From positions 1 to 64,000 of the IMG/VR virus record IMGVR_UViG_3300024264_002221: a stretch of DNA of 64,000 nt. One strand, given 5' to 3'. A program made the position numbers and the translations under genes. This DNA comes from a virus. Shown here in pieces: positions 50,201 to 59,389 of this stretch (position 1 is its first letter; the number at the start of each line of letters is the position of its first letter). Below the pieces are notes generated by a model. The model saw only the letters and a list, made by a program, of their open reading frames with translations, did not search any database and had not been told where the DNA came from.

Positions 50201-53200
50201 CCATCTAAACCTACATCGTATGCTCTCCAAACAAATGGTTCACTATAATCATCAGAAGTCCAAAACTCCATTTCACCATCATTATTGGTGTAGTTAAATC
50301 TAATACCCGCAACATCATTAGTTCCTGTCGGAACAAACTTTATCATTGGGTTAGTACCTGTCATATTAAGATTACCCGATAACGATCCTCCCGACAATTG
50401 TAGATATCTATTGTCTACATCAACCGTATATGTGTCACCATCATTTCTTGTAAATGTGATTATACCATTACCACTATTAAATGTGGCACCTGTTGTATAC
50501 TCGTCATTTTTCACATACCCTTCAGTGGAATGGTCACCCCATCCATATGCGGTTTTAAAGTTTTGGATATTAGTTTTGGTGAGGTCTTCCCCATCTAACC
50601 TAAGTAAATCCCCTCTAAGTAGTGCGGTTTTTCTTGCCGCCCATCCACCTGACCAATTACCTGTTTCTGAATTAACCTCAAGACCTTGTTCTGCATTGAT
50701 ATAAACATATTCATTTCCTTGTCCCGTAGCGTAAGCGTAAGATTCACCAGCATTCAATATTAAGTGTTGTCCCGCACCCCTTATATCTCCATTGACAGTC
50801 AATGATCCTGTGAACGTATCTGTAGTGTTTAATAAATAACCGCTTAAGTCTTGGTCACCTGTGTATCCCGCTACTGAATGATCTCCCCATCCATATGCTG
50901 TATTCCATTGTGAGATGTTAGTTGAACTAAAATCACCACTGTGCCATAATTGTTTCCATGTTTGCCATGTTGAACTGTCCGTTCTGGTCCTCATGTAAAA
51001 ATCTGATCCGTTATAGTGTGCACCTATCTGAAACATAGATGCTGAACCACCTACATTACTTGAAAATAGGTGTGCACTCGCTCCCGTGTAATTTATGACA
51101 TAACTTCCACTACCCGTAACTCTGGTTTCTGTCTTAGAATCATCAAACGGATTACCACCTGTTAAACTTATACTTCCTTTATTATCTTGGAAATATCTAT
51201 CGTCATGATTATGTGAACTTAGTGCGTATCTACCATCTAAATCGACATTGAACGTATCACCACCATTATTTCTAGTGAATGTAATAATACCGTTACCTGT
51301 GTTAAATGTCGCACCTGTTGTAAATTCATTTGTATTTGTAAATCCTGTAATATATCCAACTTGTGAGTGGTCACCCCATCCATATGCGGTATCCCAATTA
51401 GTATCTTTTCTTGTACCCGCACCTGTACCTGTCGCCGGTTTGGAGTATATACCTTCTTTGTACATTAACTTACCATCGGCAAGTATTGTCATTGTGGGTT
51501 GATTTGTTGATAACACTATAGACGCACCAGAACCATAACTAGAACCGTCACCATGGTAATGTGTTATATATGCTCTTTGTGTACCAGTCCCTGGGTTATC
51601 ACTAAATTCAATTCCCGTACCTAACCCATTACTTGAGTTTTCTAACTTTAAACTATATGTGTTACTGCTTGAAATAGTACCACCATCTAGTGGTAAATAC
51701 CTACCATCAATATCAACAGTCCATGTATCACCTCCATTACGTGTTCCTGTTATAATACCGTTACCGGTATTAAACGTTGCACCCGTTGTAAAATTATTTG
51801 TATTATCAAGTGCAAATCCCGTAACTTCAACAGTAGTCCCGTCTGATTTTGTTAATGTTAATGTTTGGTTACCATCATTATATGTACCACCTGTAACAGT
51901 AACTTCCGTTAATGCTGATGATATATCTACTGAGTATGTGTCGCCATCATTTCTTGTGAATGTAACAATTCCTGTCCCACCATTCCATGTTGCTCCTGTT
52001 GTGTACTCATCATTATATTCTTTTAGATAATTTTCAGTTGAATGATCTCCCCATCCGTACGCTGTATTCCATTGTGATGAATCACCACCATTTGCGTATA
52101 TTCCTGACCATCTATATGATGACGAACCTAAACTTCTTGTGTTGTTGGTGTATGGTCTAACATCTCCGTCGAAGACAGTTGATGAAGTACCAAAATAGAA
52201 TGGTTTATTACCTTCGAAATGTATCCACCCTGAGTTCTTAGAACCAATATCAATATAACCTGTAGATGTTTTAAATCTAAACGCATTACCAGCCGCTTCC
52301 TCTATTATTGAATTACCGTCGTTAAGGTTTACCCCACCAACAGTAATAATATTCGAAGTGGTCGCACCTCTATCGGTTACACTATCTAAAGTGTCCACTT
52401 CACTATATCCTGTGATATACCCTTCGGTAGAGTGATCACCCCATCCATATGCTGTATTCCAATTTCCTGAATTACCTCCTGATGCGGTTACAACACCACT
52501 AAAATCACCAAGACCACCATAAACACCTTTCCATCTGTATGTAGATGTACCCATATTTGAGTTAGAGGCTGTGGTTGATGTGTTTGGTATTAATGCGGTT
52601 CCAACAAAATGTACATGATTTTGGTCACCACTCCTACCAAAACTTGCGTTACCCATTTGTACGGTAGGTACGGTAAGAGTACCTGTCATGGTGTCTCCAC
52701 CTAATTTTACATATCTACCATCTAAATCAACGGTTTGATTTGTCGATCCATTAACACTTGCGGTAAAGACACCAGTAGATAAATTAAATTCTACACCATC
52801 AACGTAGTAATTGTCATTACCACTATCTGTTACTGTTTCAGTGGCAGTGGTTAGTCCTGTTACGTGTCCATTACCGTCTAATAGAATATCTTGGATATAT
52901 GTTCTTCCACTATTGTTAGAAGATGCCGGTGATGCAATTGGTGGGTGTTGTGTTAAATACGTATTTGAATCTACACTACCATCCGCCTTTAAGAATTGTG
53001 ATGATGTACCACCACTCTTAATAAATGAAGTCGCTGTAAGGTTACCACCATTAGATAATGACATTTTAGTGGTGTACCCACTATTATAATGTTTCCAATT
53101 AATTGCAGAACCATCATATAAAACTTGGTAATAATTAGAACCGTTTGCTTTGAACCTATATCCATATTCACTATAATCCGTACCATCTAATGCAATTGCC

Positions 53201-56200
53201 ACACCGGCATTTGCGGAGGATTCACCAGCACTCGCGTTAATTACTAATGGTGCCCATGGTGATCCACTACCTAATGTTATTCCTCTTGAGGTGGTATTAC
53301 CCCTTGCAACCACACTATCTAAAGTGTCTGTTTCAGAATAACTTGTTAAATACCTACCGTCTATATCGACAGTAAATGTATCCCCATCATTTCTTTTAAA
53401 TGTAATTACACCATTACCACTATTAAATGTGGCACCTGTCGTATATTCATCATTATAATCTGTTAGGTAATTTTGATCACCAACCCAATCTCTTGTTGCA
53501 ATATGATACCATGTTGATCCCGTTATTGTGTTAGTACCCGCAAAATTTCTAAAGTATAATCCGTCTCCATTAACTAATGTTGATCCCCCTAATTGGAAAC
53601 CATAATTACCGTCTGTTTGAGATACATGTAATATTGTGTTGTGACCACTGATAGGTCCGTTAGACGCGAAATTTCTATATATACCAAATTCTGTATAATC
53701 ATTAGCGTCACCATTTGTACTATATAATTCACTATGTACTTGTGCCCTTGTGTCTAAAAATCTACCGTCTATATCAACAGTAAATGTGTCACCATCATTT
53801 CTTTTAAATGTAATTACACCATTACCACTATTAAATGTTGCTCCTGTTGTGTATTCATTGTTGTAATCTGTAAGATAACTTCCTGTTTCCGCCTCAATAC
53901 CATCTAATCTACTATCTAAAGTGGTTAAGTCCGTATTATCTAATAATCTTTCTTCAGATCCTTTTTGACCACCCTTCCAATAGTTGGTTTGTCCGTCCCA
54001 TATTAAAGAACCAGATAATAAGTCAGGAGATGTGTTATCTCTAACTTCGATACCTGCATTTTGTGCTCCACTACCATTTAAAGATATAATGTTATCCCCT
54101 ATCTCGACAGTTGTTGAATCTACTCTTGTTTCTGTTCCTTTAATTAAAAGATCCCCCTTAATAGTTACGTTAGACCCTGTAAATTCTAAACCACCTTCTA
54201 TCGTGTCTAATCTACTGTCTAAACCTGTAATATCACCATTTAAACTTCCAGTCTTAGTCTCTAAAGAATCTAACCTTCCATCGTGTGAACCACTTGTCGT
54301 TTCTATACTATTTAACCTATTATTTTGGGTTGTATTAGTACTATCATTAGAAGATGTATATGAATTAAAAGTTGTTCTAATACTACCACTTTCAGTCTCT
54401 AAAGAAACTAATCTAAGATCTTGGTTTGAGTTAGTAGTGTTATTAGATGAGGTATAAGTATTTAAATCAGTTCTAAGTGTTGTTACGTCAGTATCAGTAG
54501 CATATGTATCATCAATACTCGAAGTGAACTCCTCTAACGCATCTACCCTATTACCTAAGTTAGATACGTCTGTGGATAGACTACCCGTCTTGGTTTCAAT
54601 AGAATCGACTCTACTATCTAATGTAGAAATATCTCCATTTAATGTGGAAATATCACCTTCTAAACTACCTGTTTTAGTTTCTAAAGAATCTAATCTGTTT
54701 TTATGTTCCCCTAATTTTGTTTTTTGTGATCCACTTACGACTTCTAAAGAATCAACTCTACCATCTAATGTGGAAATATCACCACTTAAACTTCCTGACT
54801 TAGTTTCTAAAGAGTCTATCCTACCACTTAAGTTTTGTTTATCTGTTTCGTTGGACGAAGTGTAAGTATTTAGATCACCCCTTAGGTTAGATATATCTGT
54901 ATTTAAACTACCAGTTTTGGTTTCTAAAGAACCTAACCTATTGTTTTGTGATGTGTTAGTTGAATCGTTGGATGAGGTATAAGTATTTAAATCACCTCTT
55001 AGATTAGTTATATCCGAGTCGGTTGCATATGTGTCATCGATACTTGCCGTGAATGATTCTATACTGTCTAACCTACCATCGTGTGAACCACTTGTTGTTT
55101 CTAAACTACCTAATCTACTATTTTGAGTAATATTGGTAGAATCGTTGGATGAGGTATAAGTATTTAAATCACCTCTCAAAGTGGTTAAATCAGTATCAGT
55201 TGCATATGTGTCATCGATACTTGCGGTAAAGGATTCTATACTGTCTAACCTACCATCAACCAAATTATAATTAGTTGTTCCAGTAATATCCACTTGTATG
55301 GAACTACTAATTACGGTTTCTGTATTTAATTTAGTTTTAACTCTATCATCTGTATAATAAAGATTGGTTGTTCCTTCGGTGATTGAATCTGTATCACCTG
55401 CTCCACCGACAAAAACTTTGTTACCCATACCATTATGGTTGGTACAATAATATAATAATGTTTGTGGGGTATCTTGATTTACAACTATTTGAACGTATGC
55501 TCCTGATAAACCTTCGGTACCATTTACGGTAACACCGTCTGTATATTGACTATTGTTAGTTAATGAAAATCTGAATGGGTGTCCTGAATTTGATGAGTGA
55601 GATACATCAAACCTATAAACTAGTCCTTTTGCTAATGAGACAATTTGTTGTTCTACACCATCTATGTAATATACACCACCACTTGCAGTTACGGTAACGT
55701 CAACATATTGTGTTATTGGTGAGGTTGAATTTAAAACAAATTCAGAACCTGAGACAACATTTTCCGTATTTAGTTTTGATTTAATATCTGTAGTCAAAGA
55801 ACCACTTTTAGTCTCTAAACTACTTAACCTACTATTTTGTGTTGTGTTGGTTGAATCATTGGATGCGGTATGAGTGTTAAAGTCAGATCTCATAGTACCA
55901 TCCACACTACCAGTAAATGTTTCTAATAGGTCTAACCTCCCATCGTGTGACCCACTTGTCGTTTCTAACGACGTGAATCTATTATTACTTGCAGTATAAT
56001 GGGCCGCAAACGCTTCATCATTTGTGGTGTCAACACTATTAATAAGTCCTACGATTTCTGCGAATGAATTCTTATCAGCATCAGAAGAATCTAAAATAGC
56101 ATCCACATCTGTTTTTAATAATGATATATCAACTCCATCAACAGTCCCTGTTAAATCTATACTACCTGTTACAATTAATCCATTACCGAAAACAATTGAG

Positions 56201-57180
56201 TTTCCGTCAGAAGATATTACTTTGTTACCGGCTGTTATTTGTATAGGTGCGTCTAATTCTATGTTACCCGTTCCTGAAGAACTTAATGTAATATCACCAT
56301 CAACTGTTTGTAGTGTGATAGTATCAGAACCCGTTTCTAATATTTTTATTGATTCACCACTATCTGTAGTGACTCTTAATTCAGTACCTGTAGTTGAGAG
56401 TACTTGTTGTCCATTTATATATAATGACCCTGATGAAAGATATAAATCTCTCCACTCCTTGTCGGGTGCACCTAAATCAATTGTATTTGTGATACTAGGT
56501 ATAATTGAAACATTAGTTATCAAACTGTCTGAGGATATCGACGCGGTTGCTGTTGTACTTGCAATCCGATCTAAACTTAGACCCGTAACCCCACTTGCGG
56601 GAACATTAATTAAACCACTACCATCTCCCCTAAAAGAACCAGTGAACGAACCCGATAATTGAGCTAACTCTTCATCACTGTCGTTAGTGGCCATTAACTT
56701 TAAACGACCATTATTTACTTTAAGAACTTTCTTGTTTGATCCGTGACCTAATTCAATTTCAGACGCAATTAATCTTTTTAAGGTGTTACCACTATCGTGA
56801 AGTTGTACATCACCATCACTATTCTTAGTTATTTTTGTACCACCCAAATCAATAGTACTTCCCGCTAAATATATATCATTCCATCTTTTAGTATCGCTAC
56901 CCAAATCATGAGTAAGTGTTCCTTGAGGTAACAATGATCCACTAATTGTTTGATCCCCAATGAATACATTACTTCCAGTAGTAGCTGCGGTATTTTTATA
57001 ATCATTAAAACTTGATGTGAGTAAGTAGGAGGCGGCGTGTGATGCACTTATTGCATTATCAACACTTCCGTCAATCTGTGCAGTACCATAGATAGTTCCT
57101 TGTACTGTTAAATCCCCTTGTATTTCCGCCGATGCGGAGACGGATAGGGATCCTGTAATGTGTGGATCAAATATATTCAT
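47263..57180 (-). CDS. Giant repeat-rich tail fibre, 3305 aa
   Basis: The start gives HITGSLSVSASAEIQGDL, a leader like those of the three tip proteins. Residues about 390-480 and 600-1050 have LETxSGSL-type coiled-coil repeats. Residues about 488-592 look like a cupredoxin-type domain (His534, Cys579, His582, Met585). The rest holds at least seven W-x-TAYGWGDHS blocks and many TTGATFNSGNGIITFTRNDGDT-type blocks (written here in part), a pattern of marine phage fibres. The C-terminus (VTFTHGLGTDNVIVQVYDS) resembles a tip head. It extends like a needle to contact the host. No chaperone domain is fused. Confidence 0.9.
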   Translation of the reverse strand: MNIFDPHITGSLSVSASAEIQGDLTVQGTIYGTAQIDGSVDNAISASHAASYLLTSSFNDYKNTAATTGSNVFIGDQTISGSLLPQGTLTHDLGSDTKRWNDIYLAGSTIDLGGTKITKNSDGDVQLHDSGNTLKRLIASEIELGHGSNKKVLKVNNGRLKLMATNDSDEELAQLSGSFTGSFRGDGSGLINVPASGVTGLSLDRIASTTATASISSDSLITNVSIIPSITNTIDLGAPDKEWRDLYLSSGSLYINGQQVLSTTGTELRVTTDSGESIKILETGSDTITLQTVDGDITLSSSGTGNIELDAPIQITAGNKVISSDGNSIVFGNGLIVTGSIDLTGTVDGVDISLLKTDVDAILDSSDADKNSFAEIVGLINSVDTTNDEAFAAHYTASNNRFTSLETTSGSHDGRLDLLETFTGSVDGTMRSDFNTHTASNDSTNTTQNSRLSSLETKSGSLTTDIKSKLNTENVVSGSEFVLNSTSPITQYVDVTVTASGGVYYIDGVEQQIVSLAKGLVYRFDVSHSSNSGHPFRFSLTNNSQYTDGVTVNGTEGLSGAYVQIVVNQDTPQTLLYYCTNHNGMGNKVFVGGAGDTDSITEGTTNLYYTDDRVKTKLNTETVISSSIQVDITGTTNYNLVDGRLDSIESFTASIDDTYATDTDLTTLRGDLNTYTSSNDSTNITQNSRLGSLETTSGSHDGRLDSIESFTASIDDTYATDSDITNLRGDLNTYTSSNDSTNTSQNNRLGSLETKTGSLNTDISNLRGDLNTYTSSNETDKQNLSGRIDSLETKSGSLSGDISTLDGRVDSLEVVSGSQKTKLGEHKNRLDSLETKTGSLEGDISTLNGDISTLDSRVDSIETKTGSLSTDVSNLGNRVDALEEFTSSIDDTYATDTDVTTLRTDLNTYTSSNNTTNSNQDLRLVSLETESGSIRTTFNSYTSSNDSTNTTQNNRLNSIETTSGSHDGRLDSLETKTGSLNGDITGLDSRLDTIEGGLEFTGSNVTIKGDLLIKGTETRVDSTTVEIGDNIISLNGSGAQNAGIEVRDNTSPDLLSGSLIWDGQTNYWKGGQKGSEERLLDNTDLTTLDSRLDGIEAETGSYLTDYNNEYTTGATFNSGNGVITFKRNDGDTFTVDIDGRFLDTRAQVHSELYSTNGDANDYTEFGIYRNFASNGPISGHNTILHVSQTDGNYGFQLGGSTLVNGDGLYFRNFAGTNTITGSTWYHIATRDWVGDQNYLTDYNDEYTTGATFNSGNGVITFKRNDGDTFTVDIDGRYLTSYSETDTLDSVVARGNTTSRGITLGSGSPWAPLVINASAGESSANAGVAIALDGTDYSEYGYRFKANGSNYYQVLYDGSAINWKHYNSGYTTKMSLSNGGNLTATSFIKSGGTSSQFLKADGSVDSNTYLTQHPPIASPASSNNSGRTYIQDILLDGNGHVTGLTTATETVTDSGNDNYYVDGVEFNLSTGVFTASVNGSTNQTVDLDGRYVKLGGDTMTGTLTVPTVQMGNASFGRSGDQNHVHFVGTALIPNTSTTASNSNMGTSTYRWKGVYGGLGDFSGVVTASGGNSGNWNTAYGWGDHSTEGYITGYSEVDTLDSVTDRGATTSNIITVGGVNLNDGNSIIEEAAGNAFRFKTSTGYIDIGSKNSGWIHFEGNKPFYFGTSSTVFDGDVRPYTNNTRSLGSSSYRWSGIYANGGDSSQWNTAYGWGDHSTENYLKEYNDEYTTGATWNGGTGIVTFTRNDGDTYSVDISSALTEVTVTGGTYNDGNQTLTLTKSDGTTVEVTGFALDNTNNFTTGATFNTGNGIITGTRNGGDTWTVDIDGRYLPLDGGTISSSNTYSLKLENSSNGLGTGIEFSDNPGTGTQRAYITHYHGDGSSYGSGASIVLSTNQPTMTILADGKLMYKEGIYSKPATGTGAGTRKDTNWDTAYGWGDHSQVGYITGFTNTNEFTTGATFNTGNGIITFTRNNGGDTFNVDLDGRYALSSHNHDDRYFQDNKGSISLTGGNPFDDSKTETRVTGSGSYVINYTGASAHLFSSNVGGSASMFQIGAHYNGSDFYMRTRTDSSTWQTWKQLWHSGDFSSTNISQWNTAYGWGDHSVAGYTGDQDLSGYLLNTTDTFTGSLTVNGDIRGAGQHLILNAGESYAYATGQGNEYVYINAEQGLEVNSETGNWSGGWAARKTALLRGDLLRLDGEDLTKTNIQNFKTAYGWGDHSTEGYVKNDEYTTGATFNSGNGIITFTRNDGDTYTVDVDNRYLQLSGGSLSGNLNMTGTNPMIKFVPTGTNDVAGIRFNYTNNDGEMEFWTSDDYSEPFVWRAYDVGLDGTGNYQEWMKLYQKKLYIDGEELSKTNIQNFKTAYGWGDHNTAGYITGYTDTNEYTTGATFNGGSGTLEFTRNDGDTYSVSIASALIDVTVTGGTYNSGNQILTLTKSNGSTVDVSGFAVDTDVNWYTTSASFNTGNGIITGTHHGGTWTVAIDGRYGLKSLSENKTYTSGGNAVGSYLGGHYSAGGTEKPNSATFGSGKLKIAMLSNTNLGFGGSWNDVLWISAYNGGDVKGSHALVFDKYSTNVYVSDQSYDSASWGTGYQLWHTGHFQQSSINNWNTAYGWGDHSAAGYASGDFLLKSGGTMSGAINMNGSGINMVNGSISNVNHITIADPGPTEGIEWLGGNGFRIVESPNDLTTNSGGNLQFVKSSTRILTLGSNGQSEFTDKLTLTSSTSGSTIFDIQGTSGQLFSITDDLTGDLFAVSDSSGVPIFNVNASGAITIDPLGSLYVGNNKVINGSGNIEFDGPVTTSNQGRGIYWTGYDKEDTTDSSDTAHILHTSNSGGLSGSVIEIKSHNDATDGVNFVVNGNSAVRINGNIVVHAGNYTSYQQHPTITAATSSDNSGRTYIQDILLDGNGHVTGVTTATETVTDSGNDNDIDYISGATFDDATGVITGTGTGNAGFTVDIDGRYLTSESYTAHDNITAATSSNNSGRTYVQDILVDGNGHVTGITTATETVTDSGNDNYYVDGLSFDTSTGVLTASVNGATDQTVDLDGRYAYSSHDHNRITENSSITFGTGQFQWMDQSGAGGTGMNGEAPQNPNTDWHHQIIMNHANSAGYYVQMAFDFHDDQVWFQRMENGSLEGWREFIHSGNIGSQSVSYASTAGSADMIDGVAFRNTNSGAGIDADSLDSAGITYYTGGVTNFSGNATDGALYSQIYSSAWQHQIAGDYRSGRIAVRGKNSGTWQSWKKIPAVNVSTFSNVGTVTFTHGLGTDNVIVQVYDSNGDLFFPSAINSLNGVVVVKFETSRSGRVVVTG
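49330..52460 (-). repeat. Seven AYGWGDHS-coding repeat blocks in the fibre gene
   Basis: The block encoding (N/K)TAYGWGDHS occurs near 49345, 50089, 50532, 50882, 51370, 52045 and 52437, each followed by a variable linker. Spacing is about 350-740 bases. Nucleotide identity within the core is very high (CCCCATCCATATGC on the plus strand, with one variant at 52045). Confidence 0.85.
55405..55719 (-). other. Cupredoxin-like domain inside the tail fibre
   Basis: Encodes residues about 488-592. The ligand set SGHPFRF (His534) and YYCTNHNGM (Cys579, His582, Met585) follows the C-x2-H-x2-M copper site of amicyanin-type proteins. The domain sits between an N-terminal fibre section and the coiled coil. 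Confidence 0.6.
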
Positions 57181-57203
57181 CTATATAAACGTTTTTCTTA
57201 TTA

Positions 57204-57211
57204 GATAAATA
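57204..57211 (-). promoter_or_regulatory. TATTTATC motif, candidate promoter of the fibre operon
   Basis: TATTTATC on the minus strand, 23 bases before the start at 57180. Confidence 0.4.
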
Positions 57212-57271
57212 CTTTATAATTCAATAGTAATTTGGTTTTGGTAAGATTTATAACCACTAAATAAATTTTTT

Positions 57272-58045
57272 CTATATTAGGTCCCTATCGCTATTTGATT
57301 TTATTCCCATTTTATTAAGGTGGGGGATTATTACGGTATCTGTGAAATACTTATGGCCCGACTCTAATGGATGAATACCTGGGTTTTCGGAGTTAGGCAT
57401 ACCTGATGGGAAATTTTTGGATACGTATTCATAACAACCATCAACATTTAAGAAATTATTGAAATCTATTAATTCTAATAGGTAACTCACGTCTTCAGAC
57501 TCTAAAATATTTTTAGGATATCTATTAAATATATCCATAAATGTCGTCATAAAGTATTTTATTCCTTTTTCCTTTAAGTACCATTGAACTAATAGTATGG
57601 AGTGTATTGTGTTAATTAACATACCAATATCGGAATGAAAATATTCGTAATATGATTTCATAAGTGGGTGTGGATTCTCTAAACCATCCCACCCTGGATT
57701 TATGAAATACCACTTTTTTTCTACAGCAACTTTAGTAGGGTTGTCAATATGACTAACATGTCCGTTATTACCCCAATTATCACTACTATAGTTATTCTCA
57801 CTATGAAAATCAAATCTATCAACACCACTCCACATAACCCCAACTAAAATATCCTCAGGTTTTGTGGTTTCTAATTCTTTATTTACTGCATAAATTAGTT
57901 TTTTAGAAATTAGACCATTTCCTTGGGATGCCATACCAACATTATTAAGATTTTCTTTACGTATCTTTAAATGTTTTATTAAAAACTTAGGCCAATTCCA
58001 ATCTTCAAAAGTGAAACTACAGCCGGAGACAATTACTTTCTTCAT
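57272..58045 (-). CDS. SGNH-hydrolase-like protein, 257 aa
   Basis: VIVSGCSFTFEDWNWPKF holds a GCSFT block equivalent to the GDSL/GxSxT serine motif (Ser11), MASQGNGLI supplies a G-N element and IHPLESGHKYF gives a late His (block V). This pattern fits SGNH hydrolases, which remove acyl groups from sugars or lipids. The gene is the last of a sugar cluster, so it may deacetylate a glycan. It overlaps the upstream glycosyltransferase by four bases (ATGA). Confidence 0.7.
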   Translation of the reverse strand: MKKVIVSGCSFTFEDWNWPKFLIKHLKIRKENLNNVGMASQGNGLISKKLIYAVNKELETTKPEDILVGVMWSGVDRFDFHSENNYSSDNWGNNGHVSHIDNPTKVAVEKKWYFINPGWDGLENPHPLMKSYYEYFHSDIGMLINTIHSILLVQWYLKEKGIKYFMTTFMDIFNRYPKNILESEDVSYLLELIDFNNFLNVDGCYEYVSKNFPSGMPNSENPGIHPLESGHKYFTDTVIIPHLNKMGIKSNSDRDLI

Positions 58046-59268
58046 ATGATATTTTTTTTACTTAAATCGAATTTAAAACCCGTTAATTCTGAATATAATT
58101 TCTCACCTCCCGAAATAGACGGTAAATTGAGTTTTATATGTCTTGATTTAAAATATTTATGTATTTCTCTTATTTTGTCATCCCCAACCTCCATTCTCAA
58201 TCTATGAATTACATAAACTTGCATAATATCGTACCATTTCATATAAGTTACATGGAAAAACCCGTTGAACTCTTGGTTTAGAAAATCCAAAATATTTTCT
58301 CTATCTTTAATTGTTATTTTATCTATTTTTTTCTTTTTAGTTAGTTTACTATAATTCTTAATTTTAGATAATTTTGTTATCACCTCACCATCTCCGTAAT
58401 TAAAATGTTTACCCTTAATGTTATGTAATCTAAATGGAAATTTAACGTCATTAATGTTGGGTACATTGTTATGTGCGTCTACTTGTATCGTTGGTATGTC
58501 ATTAAAAATAACATGATTATTTTTGTCCGATGATTTCCTATATTTTTTGTCACTTATTCTTAAGTTTGTGTGTAACATTAATTGTTCTATATAACATGAC
58601 CCGTATTCTTCGTTATCAATATTACCACTATGTTTAATGTAATGATTTATTGTATCTCGACACACTTTAGAGAACGATTTATGGTCTTTAATATAAACGA
58701 TGTTCATGTTTGGAATTGTTTCAAAAGACCCGTAAGAATCGAATAGGGTACTCCCATTTTCTTTTGAAAAAATTAGATCAAAGAATAGTTTTGAATATGT
58801 TTTATTAATATAAAAGTAATTATTTTTATTCTTAATGTTTTCAGGATTTTTATAGGGTGGATTAGAGTAATATTTATAAAGTTCAGATATAAGTTCGTTC
58901 TTAGACAAATCTGACGGTGTGTGCATATCTATGTGACTGAACAGATAATTTTGATCATATGTATCAAATATTATTTTATTAAATAGTAGTGTGTCGGTAT
59001 CAATATGTAGAAAAGATTCATTCATTGATTCGTACACTTTTAATTTGGGTATACTCCATGTATTTGAGTCCACTCTCTTCACTATTTTATCGTTCACCTC
59101 ATCATAAGGTAAACCTAAGTCAATAACTTGTCTGCATTCCTCAACGTCACCATAAAAAGTTATATTACCGTAATGTTTTTTTGCTAATATGGCACTGAGA
59201 TATTGTGTGTATAATAATTCTTTCCATATTATACCTATCTTATCCACATATGTATGTACAACCTTCAT
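58042..59268 (-). CDS. GT-A glycosyltransferase-like protein (DUF6734-like), 408 aa
   Basis: The N-terminal 120 residues run MKVVHTYVDK ... ITFYGDVEECRQV ... ESFLHIDTDTLLF with a DTD metal site (Asp90-92 region) as in GT-A enzymes. The first third resembles the DUF6734 glycosyltransferase-like family. The remainder is basic with ENGSTLFDSYGSFETIPN and no further motif. It is coupled with the SGNH hydrolase. The acceptor is unknown. Confidence 0.7.
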   Translation of the reverse strand: MKVVHTYVDKIGIIWKELLYTQYLSAILAKKHYGNITFYGDVEECRQVIDLGLPYDEVNDKIVKRVDSNTWSIPKLKVYESMNESFLHIDTDTLLFNKIIFDTYDQNYLFSHIDMHTPSDLSKNELISELYKYYSNPPYKNPENIKNKNNYFYINKTYSKLFFDLIFSKENGSTLFDSYGSFETIPNMNIVYIKDHKSFSKVCRDTINHYIKHSGNIDNEEYGSCYIEQLMLHTNLRISDKKYRKSSDKNNHVIFNDIPTIQVDAHNNVPNINDVKFPFRLHNIKGKHFNYGDGEVITKLSKIKNYSKLTKKKKIDKITIKDRENILDFLNQEFNGFFHVTYMKWYDIMQVYVIHRLRMEVGDDKIREIHKYFKSRHIKLNLPSISGGEKLYSELTGFKFDLSKKNII

Positions 59269-59269
59269 A

Positions 59270-59389
59270 TTAATGTTTGTAAAAAAATGGGTCTCTATCC
59301 TTCAACTTCTTCATTTTTTCCTTGAACCGTTTTTCTAATTTCTTTTTTTCTTTACGGTCTTTAAACCATCTAATTATTTTTCTAAACAT
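59270..59389 (-). CDS. Small very basic protein, 39 aa
   Basis: ATG at 59389 overlaps the carbamoyltransferase stop (TAATG) and TAA is at 59270-59272. It is almost half Lys/Arg (MFRKIIRWFKDRKEKKKLE). It may bind nucleic acid or an acidic partner, or anchor a complex. It fills the only gap between the carbamoyltransferase and glycosyltransferase genes. Confidence 0.55.
   Translation of the reverse strand: MFRKIIRWFKDRKEKKKLEKRFKEKMKKLKDRDPFFYKH

Noticed and set aside
56024-56662. Plus-strand 212-aa open frame inside the giant fibre
   Set aside because: It is the complement of the low-complexity fibre repeats. Several similar long frames occur on the plus strand at 54524, 53984 and 51659, none with a leader or a family.
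5130-57211. Classical T4 late promoters (TATAAATA)
   Set aside because: The recurrent boxes read TATTTATA on the coding strand, the reverse of the T4 element, so I describe them only as a candidate motif.
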